Below are positions 21,545-32,060 of a stretch of 64,000 nt of DNA, piece by piece; within the stretch, counting starts at the first letter, position 1, and each line of letters begins with the position of its first letter. Source of the stretch: Limonium bicolor. Its lineage: Eukaryota > Streptophyta > Magnoliopsida > Caryophyllales > Plumbaginaceae. The stretch lies in the NCBI GenBank assembly GCA_023374045.1, contig CM041777.1, forward strand, positions 480,229,594 to 480,293,593, in the 5' to 3' direction. The notes under the pieces were generated by a model. It worked only from the letters and a program-made list of their open reading frames with translations, searched no databases and was not told the DNA's origin. Made by a program: the position numbers and the translations under genes.

Positions 21545-24500
21545 GCATGGCTGATCAGGACATGGCTGATGCAGAGTTCGATTTATTTTGTCGTGAGGAG
21601 GAGGAAAATGAGCAGCGAATGGTACCGGTCCCATCTACATCTGCCGCTGCTGCTGTTGCCCCATCCACATCTGCCGCTGCTACTGTTGTCCCATCCACAT
21701 CTGCCGCTGATGCTGTTGGCCCTTCCATGAGTGCACCTTCTACGAGTGCTACTCAGAGACCCAGAGGTAGAGGTCCGACCCGTGGGTTGAAACTGCAGAA
21801 AGAGGATCAGATTAGTCTTCTGTGGGACCAGTATGGGAGGTATGGTGGGGGCAGCAGGTCAGAGTTCGGTAGTATGCTAGGGACTCTGGCCAGATCACAT
21901 TGCTGCATCAACCACACATGGAAACAAGTCCCGCAAGAAGTAAAGGAGACCATCTGGAAGAAGGTGCAAGAACGGTACAAGATCCCAGAAGAAGTGAAGA
22001 AGGCCGTTCTTTCTTTGGTGGTCCGGCAAAGCTAAATCATTCCGCCACTACTTGGTTGAGCATTGGATCAACAGGGTGCCCCCACGTGAGCCTCCGCCGT
22101 ATGTTGTGTACAACGGCATGATCACTGAAGAGGAGTGGAAGGAGTTCGTTGAGCGGCACGCCACCCCCGAGTTCAGGGTATGTTTGTGTGTACTCTTTTC
22201 TTAATTAATGCTCATAATGCTTTATCCCTGATTTTCTAATTAATTTCCTGTTGTACTTTCTTAACAGCAAGTACAAGAACAAGCACGACAAAACCGTGAA
22301 GCTAATCTCTACCCCCACACCATGGGACGAAGGGGATATGTGGGCAGCCTCGAGGGATGGAAAGAAGCTGGTTTGCTGACACGGAGGAACGAGGATGGAA
22401 GTGAATGCCCGATCGAGGATGTCTCTGAGGCGAGGAGGGTGCAGATGTACATACTGGGACGCCAGAAAACGACCAGCGAAGGTCAGAGGATATTTCCTAA
22501 TGCTGCGATGGAACAACTGGCTAACCAAATTGTAAGTATTTGAAAGTAGCTGTTAAATAATTTACTTATATACTCAAGTGTTTGTTGATCTTAAATTTAG
22601 TGTTAACTTCTTTGAAAATTGGACAGTACGAAGCGGCACAGAGAGGAGAAGTAGACTTACACGCTCCTCCTTCTCAAGACGACGCGCTCAATCAAATGCT
22701 TGGGAAGAAGGATCACCCGGGGCGTGTTAGAGGATTTGGGGGAGAAGTACGTCAGAAGAACGTATTCCCGCCATCTGCTAGGAAGGGTCAGATGAGTGCT
22801 GCTGAAGTCGAGGCGATGGTAGAGCGTAAGTTCGCTGCTGAGCGCCAAGCTAATGACGAGAAACAGGCTGCTGAGCGCCGGGCTATCGAGGAGAGGCTGC
22901 AGGAAGCGTTGAATGCGATTGCACATGCGACTACTCAGCAGCAGCAGCTAGATCCTCCTCGACTGTCTTCCTCGTCTAGTTGTGCTCCGGCCGCTGACCC
23001 GTACCCGTTTGCCAACATCCAGGTTAACTTTGTTTAACTATTTTTCTCCTAAAATAAAGTTATTTAAATAGTATTAGATTGGACTCACTTATTTATTTCA
23101 CGTATTATCTCTGTTTATTAAAGGAGCAAAAAAAATGTCGTCTCCAAATACCATTAGACGGGCACCCTGTAGATGCGGCCTACGGGACGGTGTTGCCATC
23201 AGGTCCACTCACGCTCATCAGTTTCGTACGTCTACCCCCATTCTACCGCGTGTGACCTTGGACCTGATAGTTGATGGATTTGAGCATGCATACCTTCCGA
23301 TGGCGTTTGACAACAAATGCACGCTGATCGAAGCGAAGGGAGACATATTGCCCTGGCCAGCATGTTATATTGTTGTCACCGATGAGGTAAGACTGTTTGA
23401 CAACCATTTAGTATCTAATAAAATGCATTATTTAGCATTAAGTGTCTAATCTAATCTATTATAGATCCCTGAGCTTCCTCGCCGCGTAACCCGGCCCAGA
23501 CTAGAAGAGACCAGCGCGCCGGCGAATCCTGATCTCCTGAGCTTCCTCGCCGCGTATCCCGGCCCAGAGAAGAAGAGATCTGCGCGCCGGCGAATCCTGT
23601 CAGAAGTACAAGGGTATGTTCTAGATAATTGTTTAATGTTACTATAATAATCAATTAGTAATTATCTTTACATTGATGCTTTACTGTTTGTGTGTGAAGG
23701 GTAAGAATCCAGTGAGTCGGGGTGCGAAAGGTAAGAATCCAGCGCCCGTCCGGGGTCGCACCAGGACTTCTGAGGCGCCTAAAAATAAGCTCGCACTGCC
23801 ACAAAAACTTGTTAATGTTTTGGGGGCCAAGCAGATGAATCTCTACGACAAGATCATGTTGAAGTCATCTCAAACTAACAACTTCATGATGACGCTTCCA
23901 AAGTCGATGTTTCACTACGAAGAAGATATGATGACGGCAATCAACTTTGAGGACATCAGAGAGATGATGTGTGGAGATTATCTGAACATTAACATTATTC
24001 AAGCTTATCTAAAGTAAGTGTTCTTTCCTCATACTGTAAAAACATATAGAATAAGTATCTATGAAGTTGCATTGGCTAACTTTTTATAGTACATGTGATA
24101 TAATAGATGTCTGCTTGAGAGATGTGTGAGAAGGACATGACCTGCATTACTGCGGTGTGCCCGGAGCGTTTATCGTACGACAATGTCACTAGGGACCCGG
24201 GGAGGTTTTGTGACTACATGATTCATTCTTCAATGTTGTTGATCAACAGAATAAATTATTCATTCTAATGCCGTATCACCAAACGTGAGTTCTAATATAA
24301 AATTACATACTAATTAGCTAACTTTGTTACCTTCATTTCTCATTTCATTTTGTATTTGACATTGTAGCCACCACTGGGCTTTGTTTATATTCTGCGCTGC
24401 CACCGCTACTCTGCTCGTTCTAGATCCACTAGGGCAGTGGAAAGAATTCAACACTGAAGACTTAATCAAAGAGTAAGTTTTTATTACTATTTAATTGTTT

Positions 24501-25005
24501 GTAAGTTTTTTGAACCAAAATTAATGTACTTGTTCATTTTGCTAAACGCTTTTGTTAATATATGTAACAGTTGTTACAAAAAAACCCCTCAGGGAGAGTT
24601 TGGTGATTTGACCGTCAATTACATCAAGGTTTGGTAATTCATGTATTTCATTCGTGCTGCTATTATCTTTGTACAATTGTTTTACATTTGTGAATTTTGG
24701 TGATTTAGTGCCCTACCCAAAAGGATTCTAAGAGTTGCGGGTACTACGTGATGCGGTATATGTACGAGTTCTGCGGGTACTTCCCAAGTTTTAAGAATGA
24801 TATTGACAAGGTAATACGAACGCTGTCTTGTATTTAATTCTTTCGGCAGATTTTTTGTGTCTTTATCTTAATCTCATTATGTGTTCCATTCCTTTTCTTG
24901 TTGCAGATTAAAGAGCATTATGCCAGATTCAAGACTTATGCTCCTGCCGACTTGTTGCATGTCAGAGAGAGCATGGCAGCCATGTTTATGAGAATGGAGT
25001 GGTAG
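21545..25005 (+). pseudogene. CACTA second gene: Transposase_24 (TNPA-like) region plus Ulp1-type protease module, frameshifted
   Basis: Exons inferred from GT/AG sites: 21545-22177, 22268-22531, 22627-23022, 23124-23386, 23465-23613, 23700-24013, 24090-24284, 24368-24472, 24571-24628, 24719-24810, 24907-25005 (TAG). Exon 1 starts at ATG 21547 just after an acceptor and has four PSTSA-type repeats and then GRGPTRGLKLQK, typical of Transposase_24. Exon 3 holds an alanine/glutamate-rich probable coiled coil. Exon 4 resembles the DUF8039 region of such proteins. Exons 6-11 form a C48/Ulp1-like domain with HHWALF, LDPLG and Q-x9-G surrounding C (SKSCGYYVM), so His, Asp, Gln and Cys of the active site remain. 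Reading frame breaks occur near 22020, near 23240 and in exon 7. The product would bind element ends; the role of the protease is unknown. Confidence 0.75.
23468..23605 (+). repeat. Tandem duplication within exon 5 of the CACTA second gene
   Basis: CTGAGCTTCCTCGCCGCGTA starts two adjacent copies of about 68 bp that both end GCGCGCCGGCGAATCCTG. They differ by a few substitutions and a short indel. The duplication lengthens the basic linker before the protease-like region. Confidence 0.75.
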
Positions 25006-25510
25006 ACTAGCTAGCTGCTGCTGTAACATATATTTTTTGTTAGTTGCTGCTCTGATTCTGTTAGTTGCTGCTGCAACAGATTATATTGTGTAACAAATTA
25101 TATTTTTTGTTAGTTGCTCTGATTCTGTTTGTAATGAATTATGCTAGCTGCTGCTGTAACAGATTCTAGCTGTTGTATTGAATGTTTCTGTTGCAATTGT
25201 GCGCAGAAATGAATTTGCAATTGTTATCTCTGTTGCAATTGTGTAACAGATTGAATATGTTACAGATTTTCGATCTGGTGCTTTATTAGATGTTATCTCT
25301 GTTGCAATTGTGTAACAGATTGAATATGTTACAGATTTTCGATCTGGTGCTTTATTAGATGTTATCTCTGTTGCAATTGTGCGCAGAGAATGAATTTGTG
25401 TTGTTGGTATTTGATTCAGGTGGTTCAATTGTGCAGTTTCTGCCCTCTGTTGCTTATCTGTTACAATTCTGTCTCTGTTGCAATTGTGTAGATTTGTAAA
25501 AAAATAAAAA
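25006..25510 (+). repeat. 3' flank of the CACTA gene with 69-bp tandem repeat
   Basis: After the TAG stop at 25003 the sequence is rich in GTTGCTGCTG and TTGCAATTGTG words. A 69-bp unit beginning GTTATCTCTGTTGCAATTG starts at 25223, 25292 and (partial) 25361. It is non-coding and may contain the transcript end. Confidence 0.7.
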
Positions 25511-25518
25511 AAAATTAC

Positions 25519-25730
25519 ACTTTAGATTACGGTTCTAACAATAACCGTAATCTAAAGTCCTTTGGGCGCGCGCGCCAAAAGACTTTAGATGACGGTTATT
25601 GCCAAAACCGTCATCTAAAGTGTCGACTTTACATTACGGTTATTTGTAAAACCGTGATCTAAAGTCCTTTGGTTCGCGCGCGCCAAAGGACTTTAGATCA
25701 CGGTTTTACAAATAACCGTAATGTAAAGTC
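25519..25730. repeat. Right subterminal palindromes of the CACTA element
   Basis: Three consecutive inverted pairs of ACTTTA(G/C)AT(T/G)ACGGTT-type motifs: 25519-25558, 25582-25621 and 25624-25730. The last has near-perfect arms of about 45 bp around a GCGCGCGC centre. They mirror the left-end cluster and are the likely binding sites for the element's own DNA-binding protein. Confidence 0.8.
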
Positions 25731-25882
25731 AATGACACGCGGGCCAGAAAAGGGACTTTAATTACGGTTTTAAACCGTAATTAAAGAAATGCCATCTTTA
25801 TTGACGCCCGCGTAGATTACGGTCCAGAACCGTAATTATACACGGTTTTGGACCGTAATTAATGGGTCGCGTTCCACCAGTG

Positions 25883-26605
25883 AATTTTCACCCAAGAATT
25901 CAATATTTATAAGCACTCAGAGAAATGATTCTCTCAAAGCAAGAAAACAATAAAAAACAAGTGTGGCATATAAGCGCAACTGGCATATTTTCAGGGAAAG
26001 GTCTCTACTTCCTCACACTTAAGAGGAGTAATGTCCTCATTATTCAAAAATAAAAATCAAGAAAATAACTTTCAAAATATGTCAGACTCATGAAGAATTT
26101 CATTCAGGACCATAAGGACTGACTTAAAAATAAACTTTAAGCATAAAAGTCATGATAAGCTGAACATAAACATTAAAAATAAGGAGAAACTGAAACTCCC
26201 CTGATATCGTAGAATGAGGAAGGTTCCCTTCCTCACACTTAAGCTCGGACAAGGGGGGTAGCGTTCCTCACACTTGCGTTCAAGCAAGTGTCCAACCTTG
26301 GGGGTACATCAAACACCATAATAATAAAAATTTCACCTGCACACACTCACAACTACCACAAAAACGCTGAAAAGTGTTGCATTAAAAGCACAGACACCAT
26401 TGTCACTTCTAAATAAAGAAAAACAAAAATAAACAAGAAAATAATAATAAAAATAAAACATAAATTTAACCACTGGGTTGCCTCCCAGTAAGCTGCCCAT
26501 CTTTATAGTCTTTGGCTAGACTCCCGCTTCGTTATCCTGGATCAAAAATAAAAGTAGACAACAACTTTGCCAGAAAAACAAAGTAGACGGTAATTAAAAG
26601 CAAAC
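25883..26605 (-). mobile_element. Athila-like Ty3 element: 3' spacer, resumed after the CACTA insertion
   Basis: The minus strand contains CTGGGAGGCAACCCAGTGG with an upstream TATAAAGATGGGCAGC, a signature I associate with the post-coding spacer of Athila/Tat-like elements. The PPT-like word CTTAAGTGTGAGGAAG occurs at about 26008-26023 and 26227-26242 and a variant at 26255-26272. No coding frame is recognisable. The join to element I lies between 26600 and 26656. Confidence 0.5.
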
Positions 26606-27115
26606 CACCTGGATCAAAACAAAACGTTACGTTGGCAAATAAAATAGGAAAATGAATCGATCCGGAGAGGTGCTTGGGGCGCGGGCCCAGGTCACCACAA
26701 AGGAATAGGGCTTGCACGCTATTCTCTTTGGGCTTCCCCACCTTTTCCACATCACCTGAAGGTGTGCGTCTACGGTCGGGTCTTTGACTGACCAAACAAT
26801 GGGCTAGGTAAGGGTACTGCCAGGAAAATGCTTGGGGCTAAAGCCCAGGTATTAAGGGGGTGTGGTTAGACGACACCCTCCTCTTTTCCCTCACTTATTC
26901 ACATCACCTAAAAGGTGTGAGTCCTTGACAGGGGACCCTAGATGGGTCCCGGGGTGAAACTGGTTTGTATGGACCCTCGCTCTCATATGATGCAAAAGGT
27001 GCATAAAATTAAAGTGCGCACAAAAGTAAACAAACAAAGTAATAAAGCCATAAATAAACAATTTCGAGTTAAGCCCTCTTTCTTAAAATTAAACAAGTTA
27101 ATATTAAGAAATTTG

Positions 27116-27133
27116 TCCCCAGCAGAGTCGCCA
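27116..27133 (-). other. Primer-binding site beside element I left LTR
   Basis: TGGCGACTCTGCTGGGGA on the minus strand, three bases past the LTR end. This PBS form is typical of Tat/Ogre-type elements. Its presence on the outer side of the 3' LTR is anomalous. Confidence 0.65.
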
Positions 27134-27136
27134 GTC

Positions 27137-28942
27137 TGTGAGCCTCGATTTCAAACCCTATCCTATGTTGATTAAAGTTGATTAGGATCTAACCGGGTTT
27201 TAGGTCCACTTATAGCCTAAGATTAATAACTATGTCATATAACAATAATTATTAAAACCTAAGCTAGCTCACTGGAACCTATTATGAGTCGCCACCTAAT
27301 TTTAACCTAGATCAAATTAGGAAAGGAGAGTTCGGGTTCGGGGGCTCGATATTCGACTTAATTAGGGTTCAATTACTTTCATTACCCCTCCTAGGTCATT
27401 TTTCCTCTACTTGGTTTAATTACGGCTTTCTACAAAATTGCTTTTTAACCTAGGTGCGCGCTTTTGTTTTTTTGTGTTTTTTAGCATTTTTTGACAGAAA
27501 ATTAAAGTGGAAATTAAAATACCTAAACTAGGGTTTCGGAGGCAGAATTAGGTCAAATTTTGTTTCCGTCCGTAGCCACGGACCTAATGTCCGAAGCCAC
27601 GGACCCCAGTTAACCTACATAACAATAAAAGTCGAATTAAACAGAAAACAGAAAATTGTAAAGTCCGGGGCCACGGACAGGCTGTCCGTGGGCCCGGACA
27701 TTATTAGAAAACCTAAATTTTTAAAAAAAATTTAAAAATCCCGCCGCCGTCCGTGGGCGTCCGGGCTTTTGGACAGGGAGTCCGGGACCCCGGACACGAT
27801 GTCCGTGGGTGCGGACAGCCCTCGGACGGCGGCGTTGAGGCTGTTCCCGAAGGTGTTTTTGGCTCAAATTTTATGGGTGTGTAGCCTGAAAGATGTACAA
27901 TGCGTTAGTGATCGAAAGTTCTCAATTTGAATTCGAATTATGCACGAAACTTGGTAAACAAGTTATTGGACAGAAGCTTGAATAAACAGCAATACAGAAG
28001 CGTACGAAGGTCAGTTTGAGCCCAAATTTTGAGGCAAGACAGATAATACTGTGGAGAATTAGGGAAGTGGAGTTTCTACCTGTTTTACCTTCGGATTCAC
28101 AACGTTTCTTCACACCGAGATTCGTCGAGTGCTCCGTTGATGGCAGACCCGAGAGGATTTCGACCCAAGCTTCTGGTTGTTGGTTGTTCTTGCTGTTCTT
28201 CACGTTTTGGAGGTGTTTTTGTGGGGTTTTGATGATTATTGGTGCTTTGGGAATTGGAAAACGTGTTTAGATGGTGATTTCGGGGGATTTTCGGTATGAT
28301 TTGGGTGGCCGGGTGTTGGAAAACATGAGAGAGAGAGAGAGAGAGGAGGCTGTGTTTTTTGACTCTCTAGGGTTCTTGAGCATATGAAGTTCTGCCTTTT
28401 ATCCAAAAACCTATCCCCTTATATAGACTTTCTTAAAGATAAAGAAAATCTAGTAAAAGTAAGATTTTTTGATATTTTTAATTAAAAGACTTCCCAAAGG
28501 AATTTTGCTGTGAAATTTTAACCACATGTCAAGGATGGATATTATGAATTTTCTGAGGTGGAACCGAATTTTTTATATGTTGGAATTATTGTTAAATTGA
28601 AATTTCTTGTCAGATTCAGTCAGAAATTGCTAGAAAATTATTGGAAACTCAAAAAAAATCAAAATTCCAACGCCGTTATGCTTAGAATATCATCCTCTAT
28701 CATGGGTTAAAATATCAAAGCATTTCAAGCTGATTTGGGCACCCTTTGGAGAGAGAGAAAGCTTATAGGAGATCTCAGGAGCCTTTAAAGATTACCAAAA
28801 CGCCCTTGAAAGTGACGAAGCTGCTCCCCATGCCATGGAACACGCCGATCGAGCCGGAATCCCTCATTACTGATTAAAATGCCCCTCACAACACCAGGAC
28901 CTCGTAGACCCTAACCAGGGGGTCAAAATTTTGGGTATAACA
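27137..28942 (-). repeat. Element I LTR, left copy (3' LTR)
   Basis: 1806 bp. On the minus strand it opens TGTTATACCC and ends GGCTCACA. A TATATAAG box lies at 28425-28418 on the minus strand. 27575-27830 holds many GTCCG/CGGAC dyads. It differs from the right copy by about 1 percent by eye, including length changes in A and GA runs. A GA microsatellite sits at about 28327-28343. Confidence 0.85.
28418..28425 (-). promoter_or_regulatory. TATA box in element I LTR
   Basis: TATATAAG on the minus strand, inside the LTR and in element orientation. The right LTR has the same box at 34868-34875. Confidence 0.5.
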
Positions 28943-28959
28943 GATTGCCCCCCGTCAAC
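28943..28959 (-). other. Polypurine tract of element I
   Basis: GTTGACGGGGGGCAATC on the minus strand directly precedes the LTR start TGTTATACCC. Confidence 0.75.
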
Positions 28960-29056
28960 TAGACTTGTAATGAAAGTGAGAAGCTAGTTGATGCTTGAGT
29001 GAACCCCAAAATTTAAATGTTCCAAGCCCTGCATGTTTATCGAAAACCGATAAATT

Positions 29057-29430
29057 GTGTCGAGCTATTCTAAGGCGCTGACTACCTATAAGTAAAATGA
29101 AGTAATGTCAAGCAATTCTAAGGCATTGACTACCTATAATGATGTCAAACTATTCTAAGGTGTTGACTGCCTGTGACGAATGAGATGATGTCAAGCTATT
29201 CTAAGGCGTTGACTACCTACAAGTAAAGTGAAATGAAGTAATGTCAAGCAATTCTAAGGCGTTGACTACCTAAAATGTGAAAATGAGATAATGTCAAGCG
29301 ATTCTAAGGCGTCGACAACCTAAAATGTGGAAACGAGATAATGTCAAGCGATTCTAAGGCGTTGACAACCTAAAATGTGAAAATGAGATAATGTCAAGCG
29401 ATTCTAAGGCGTTGACAACCTAAAATGTGA
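29057..29430. repeat. Tandem array, 35-58 bp unit (element I)
   Basis: About eight units of GTCAAGC(G/A)ATTCTAAGGCG followed by TTGACNACCTA. Spacing varies because the tail of each unit differs in length. The same core forms a regular array at the same position in element II. Confidence 0.8.
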
Positions 29431-29465
29431 TAACTGGGCGGTATGCAAATGCAAGAATGCTGAAA

Positions 29466-29548
29466 TGTTGATGATGTTGATGATAATGCTGATGATGTTG
29501 ATGATAATGCTGATGATGCTGATGATAATGCTGATAATGCTGATGATG
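29466..29548. repeat. GATGAT/GCTGAT microsatellite
   Basis: Imperfect trinucleotide and 12-mer repeats of GATGATGCT and GATGATAAT. Confidence 0.75.
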
Positions 29549-29789
29549 CTCGGATGCTTCTGGGGACCGAAACCCGTGCCAATGCTCCTGGCTGGACCCA
29601 ATGTGGACTTATTGCCATCGCCCCCCAAGCCGGTGTGCAGGGATAACTCCTGGTAAAAACCTTGGGGACTTATTGCCTTCGCCCACCATTCGTTGATCCC
29701 GAAAATAAGTTGACATCGCAAAAGGAGGATTTATTGCCATCACCTCGCCAACTTTTCTGTCGCCAAGTCTTGTGACGCGCCTGGATAAT

Positions 29790-30290
29790 GCAACTAGGTC
29801 TTACGACGAGCCTATGTGAATGAGATGAATGCAATGTGTTAGATAAGAGTGGGTAAGCTAAAGGGTAATGCTAGGTCTTACTACGAGCCTAAGGGAATGC
29901 AACTAGGTCTTACGACGAGCCTAAAGGAAGGATCTAGGTCTTATGGCAAGCCTAAAAATGGTTCTAGGTCTTATGGCGAGCCTAAAGGACGGATCTAGGT
30001 CTTATGACGAGCCTAAGGGAATGCAACTAGGTCTTATGGCGAGCCTAAAAATGGTTCTAGGTCTTATGGCAGCCTAAAGGACGGATCTAAGTGAAAGTGA
30101 GTCAAGTGTATGAGGGGTCTAAAAGAATGTAAAAGGATTAGGGCTCAAGACGGGCCTGTGGGTGTTTGAATGTGGAGGTAGGGCTTAGGACGGGCCTGAG
30201 GAAATTTGATGTGGAGGTAGGGCTTAGGACGGGCCTGAGGAAATTTGATGTGGAGGTAGGGCTTAGGACGGGCCTGAGGTGTTTGATGTG
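29790..30290. repeat. Two further tandem arrays in element I
   Basis: 29790-30090 has about nine variants of CTAGGTCTTATGGCGAGCCT with variable spacers. 30172-30290 has about three units of about 42 bp containing GGGCTTAGGACGGGCCTGAG. Both are non-coding and lie in the interior beyond the 29057-29430 array. Confidence 0.75.
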
Positions 30291-32060
30291 GATGTAAGGG
30301 CTTATGCCTGTGGTGGGATGGTGGTGCTCAAGCTTTAGGTTTCAATTGGTGTTGTCATGGCAATTGTTCGAACCAACAATTGCCCCCAGTATTTTTCTTT
30401 AGGACAACCTGAGCTAGAGTTCATGGCAATTGATCGGAACGATCAATTGCCCCCAGTATTTTCTTTGATTAAACGTGCGAACAAGCCTCGTCCTTACAGG
30501 GTCAAGGCTTATGTTTTAATGTGGTGCTTCCTATCCTACACTCGACGTGTTTGGTGTTTGCACTCGCTTCTCACTTATGGTCACAACTTCTCAACCATTG
30601 AATTTGACATTTGTTAGATTTACGTGTTCAACCTGTTACTTTCACTCGATTGGATACACAACTACTAAGTCGGAAGTCTTTTAAGCTTATAACGTGGCTA
30701 TGGGGTGTGATGAATGACAACAGGACAATGGAGGAATGTTTAGGATATGTGGAGCTATAAGGGTGACCAAAGCTGCAACTTGCACCGTCTCTCGGACTTG
30801 TCTTCTTTGCCTTGAAGTCGTTTGGCTACTTCGTGATGATTTCGCATGTGAGTTTGGAACTTGGGACTTTTGGGTTGTTCCTTGCACCTTCCATCTTCTT
30901 TCCGATTTTGGATTTCTTCGAGGCTTTTCAGGTTCGCCTTTCTTTGAATTTTCCTTTCCTTCGGGGTTCTTGTGTTTCCCGGCTTTGAACTTTGAGAGCT
31001 ATTTTTGATGTTAGCTCATTTGGATCCTGTGTCACTTTGGGACCATTTGCGGATCGTTTCGTCATGCTGGTAGCAGTTTTGCTTCTTTGGACTTGTGAAG
31101 TTGCTGTTCGGAAGTCGGGCTCCTTGCTTCCTTTGGTCACCGGGTCGGTTATTCATCATTGGCTGGCTTGTTTGTGGAGTTTGTAGTGTTGTAAAAGGGG
31201 AACGTATATGAAAAGCTCAGCGGGGGTGCCTAGGGTGTAATGTCAGGGTTCACAAGCTTTTGGCTGTGTGGTGTTGTACCTAGGTGCTTCGTCATCCCTA
31301 ATAGTTGTGTATCCGTTCTTTGTTACTTTTCACAGGTTTAAGCGTAAATTTACAAAGTGTCTCATCGGTCGGAGTTATGCCGTTTACCTTACCTTTGAAT
31401 GTGATCTCTTAGAGTCACGTAAAAAGGGGGACACGCTCTTTCACTCATGGTTTTACCGCTCAAGGCCACTCTCGCGAAATGTTCACTCAGAGACTTGTTC
31501 ACGCGCTTTAACCAATGAAATAAAACATTATCGACCCTAACTCAGATTGCCCCCAGTATTATTGGGGGGTTTTTTTTACAAGCCTTTTGAATACCCAAGT
31601 TATTTGTTGGAGGTGGCCGTATGTGTGGTGGTACGTGGTGATGAAGTCTTGCTGTTTTGGTGGAGTGATGTAGTGATGAAAGTAAAACATGGTAGTGGGA
31701 TGCTTTCAGTGTACGGTGAAACTTTCTATTGAGAGGTGACAAGTGGTGGAAGCGACAAGGTGGTGAGATCTCCCTGCGCAAGAATGAGTTTCATGTGGAG
31801 AGGGGGGTGTGGTGAGACACATGGGATGTATGTGATCAAGGTAGTGGATGTGGGTGAAATGATGTGATGACTTATTTATTTTTTTTGGTGTTCTTAAATG
31901 CACAAAAATTAAGAAAATGGAACTATGCTCTAATTCATGAATGGAAAGACAACATCGAAAATTGAAATCTTAAGAAAACTACCTAATATGATAAAGGAAG
32001 CTAGCTACCATAAAAGCTGGAAGAACGAAAAAGAAAAACTACCAAATCGAGAAAACTTCT
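30291..32060 (-). other. Element I non-coding interior, conserved with element II
   Basis: No domain is found. Stretches match element II at 39400-40900. They include three GGGGGCAAT PPT-like boxes (30379-30393, 30446-30460, 31546-31560), two hairpins (30359-30384, 30425-30451) and a block at about 31220-31300. The open frames here are not conserved between the two elements as protein. Confidence 0.6.

Larger units (their letters stand above)
16064..25882 (+). mobile_element. CACTA (En/Spm) transposon, structurally complete, 9.8 kb
   Basis: Both ends carry the 13-bp terminal inverted repeat CACTGGTGGAACG, flanked by a perfect 3-bp target duplication AAT (16061-16063 and 25883-25885). The element holds a 1088-aa transposase frame, a second multi-exon gene and arrays of ACTTTAGATTACGGTT-type subterminal motifs at both ends. 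Gene orientation is plus. It is inserted in the 3' spacer of the Athila-like element. The intact transposase suggests fairly recent activity, but frameshifts in the second gene argue that this copy is not fully autonomous now. Confidence 0.93.
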
